Below are positions 6,503 to 6,590 of a stretch of 6,590 nt of DNA, one piece after another. Below the pieces are notes generated by a model that was not told the DNA's origin, did no database searches, and saw only the letters and a list, made by a program, of their open reading frames with translations. A program made the position numbers and the translations under genes. This DNA is from an uncultured Actinomyces sp. (lineage in GTDB: Bacteria > Actinomycetota > Actinomycetes > Actinomycetales > Actinomycetaceae), in the NCBI GenBank assembly GCA_916719935.1, contig CAKAPY010000078.1, positions 1 through 6,590 of the forward strand, read 5' to 3'. Numbering within the stretch: position 1 is the first letter of the stretch; every line of letters begins with the position of its first letter.

Positions 6503-6530
6503 TTGAGCTCGGGCTAAAGACTGATAAACT
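6503..6530 (+). promoter_or_regulatory. Promoter of the tRNA-Arg gene
   Basis: TTGAGC (6503-6508) and TAAACT (6525-6530) are spaced by 16 bases, and TG two bases upstream (6522-6523) makes an extended -10 (TGATAAACT). Transcription would begin within a few bases of, or at, the tRNA 5' end at 6540, as in many short-leader tRNA genes. Both hexamers match the sigma-70 consensus at four of six positions. Confidence 0.5.
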
Positions 6531-6539
6531 GGGGCGGTT

Positions 6540-6590
6540 GCCCCGATAGCTCAGTGGATAGAGCGTTCGCCTCCGGAGCGAAAGGTCGCA
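6540..6590 (+). tRNA. tRNA-Arg, anticodon CCG (3' end outside window)
   Basis: The first 51 bases of a tRNA fold cleanly. The acceptor 5' strand is GCCCCGA (6540-6546), then TA. The D stem is GCTC/GAGC (6549-6552 and 6561-6564) with loop AGTGGATA, followed by G. The anticodon stem is TTCGC/GCGAA (6566-6570 and 6578-6582) with loop CTCCGGA. The anticodon CCG at 6573-6575 reads the arginine codon CGG, so this is a tRNA charged by the ArgS encoded nearby. A variable loop AGGTC follows, and the T stem starts at the window edge, so the acceptor 3' strand cannot be checked. tRNA genes are frequent integration sites; the sequence to the right is not visible. Confidence 0.95.

Noticed and set aside
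1..6590. Mobile elements, CRISPR arrays, toxin-antitoxin pairs or defence systems.
   Set aside because: No repeated spacers, transposase or integrase motifs, terminal inverted repeats or small gene pairs were found. All long stretches are explained by five housekeeping or transport genes and one tRNA.

Overview
The window looks like an ordinary chromosomal stretch from a moderate-GC actinobacterium. A member of the Actinomycetaceae (Actinomyces, Schaalia or Mobiluncus type) is my best guess, not proven. Three things point that way: an RpiB with the glutamate-type active site known from Mycobacterium tuberculosis, an arginyl-tRNA synthetase with an actinobacterial-looking HIGH region (GPVHLGGARWAAVG), and a GTG start codon. 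Nothing resembles an insertion sequence, phage, CRISPR array or plasmid function.

Layout from left to right. (1) Nt 1-1356, plus strand: the C-terminal half of an HrpB-type ATP-dependent helicase, cut by the left edge. (2) Nt 1357-1456: a 100-base gap with two short inverted repeats and a strong ribosome binding site. (3) Nt 1457-2839, plus strand: a flavin disulfide oxidoreductase most like RclA, the reactive-chlorine and copper-linked reductase. (4) Nt 2892-2929: a perfect 16-bp inverted repeat, almost certainly a terminator shared with the converging gene. (5) Nt 2949-4631, minus strand: argS. (6) Nt 4632-4742: a 111-base divergent control region with two palindromic operator candidates. 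(7) Nt 4743-5972, plus strand: an NRAMP manganese transporter (mntH). (8) Nt 5994-6431, minus strand: rpiB, converging on mntH with only 21 bases between stop codons. (9) Nt 6432-6539: a divergent promoter region. (10) Nt 6540-6590, plus strand: the 5' two thirds of a tRNA-Arg with anticodon CCG, cut by the right edge.

The genes do not form an operon: strands alternate and each gene appears to have its own signals. Functionally there are housekeeping genes (argS, tRNA-Arg, rpiB, hrpB) and two genes that would fit defence against host oxidants: the RclA-like reductase and the Mn importer. That shared theme is an inference from family knowledge, and the two are separated by argS. I see no previously undescribed system here. 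The most checkable points are the palindromes upstream of mntH, the lack of a Shine-Dalgarno sequence for argS, and the family placement of the RclA-like enzyme.
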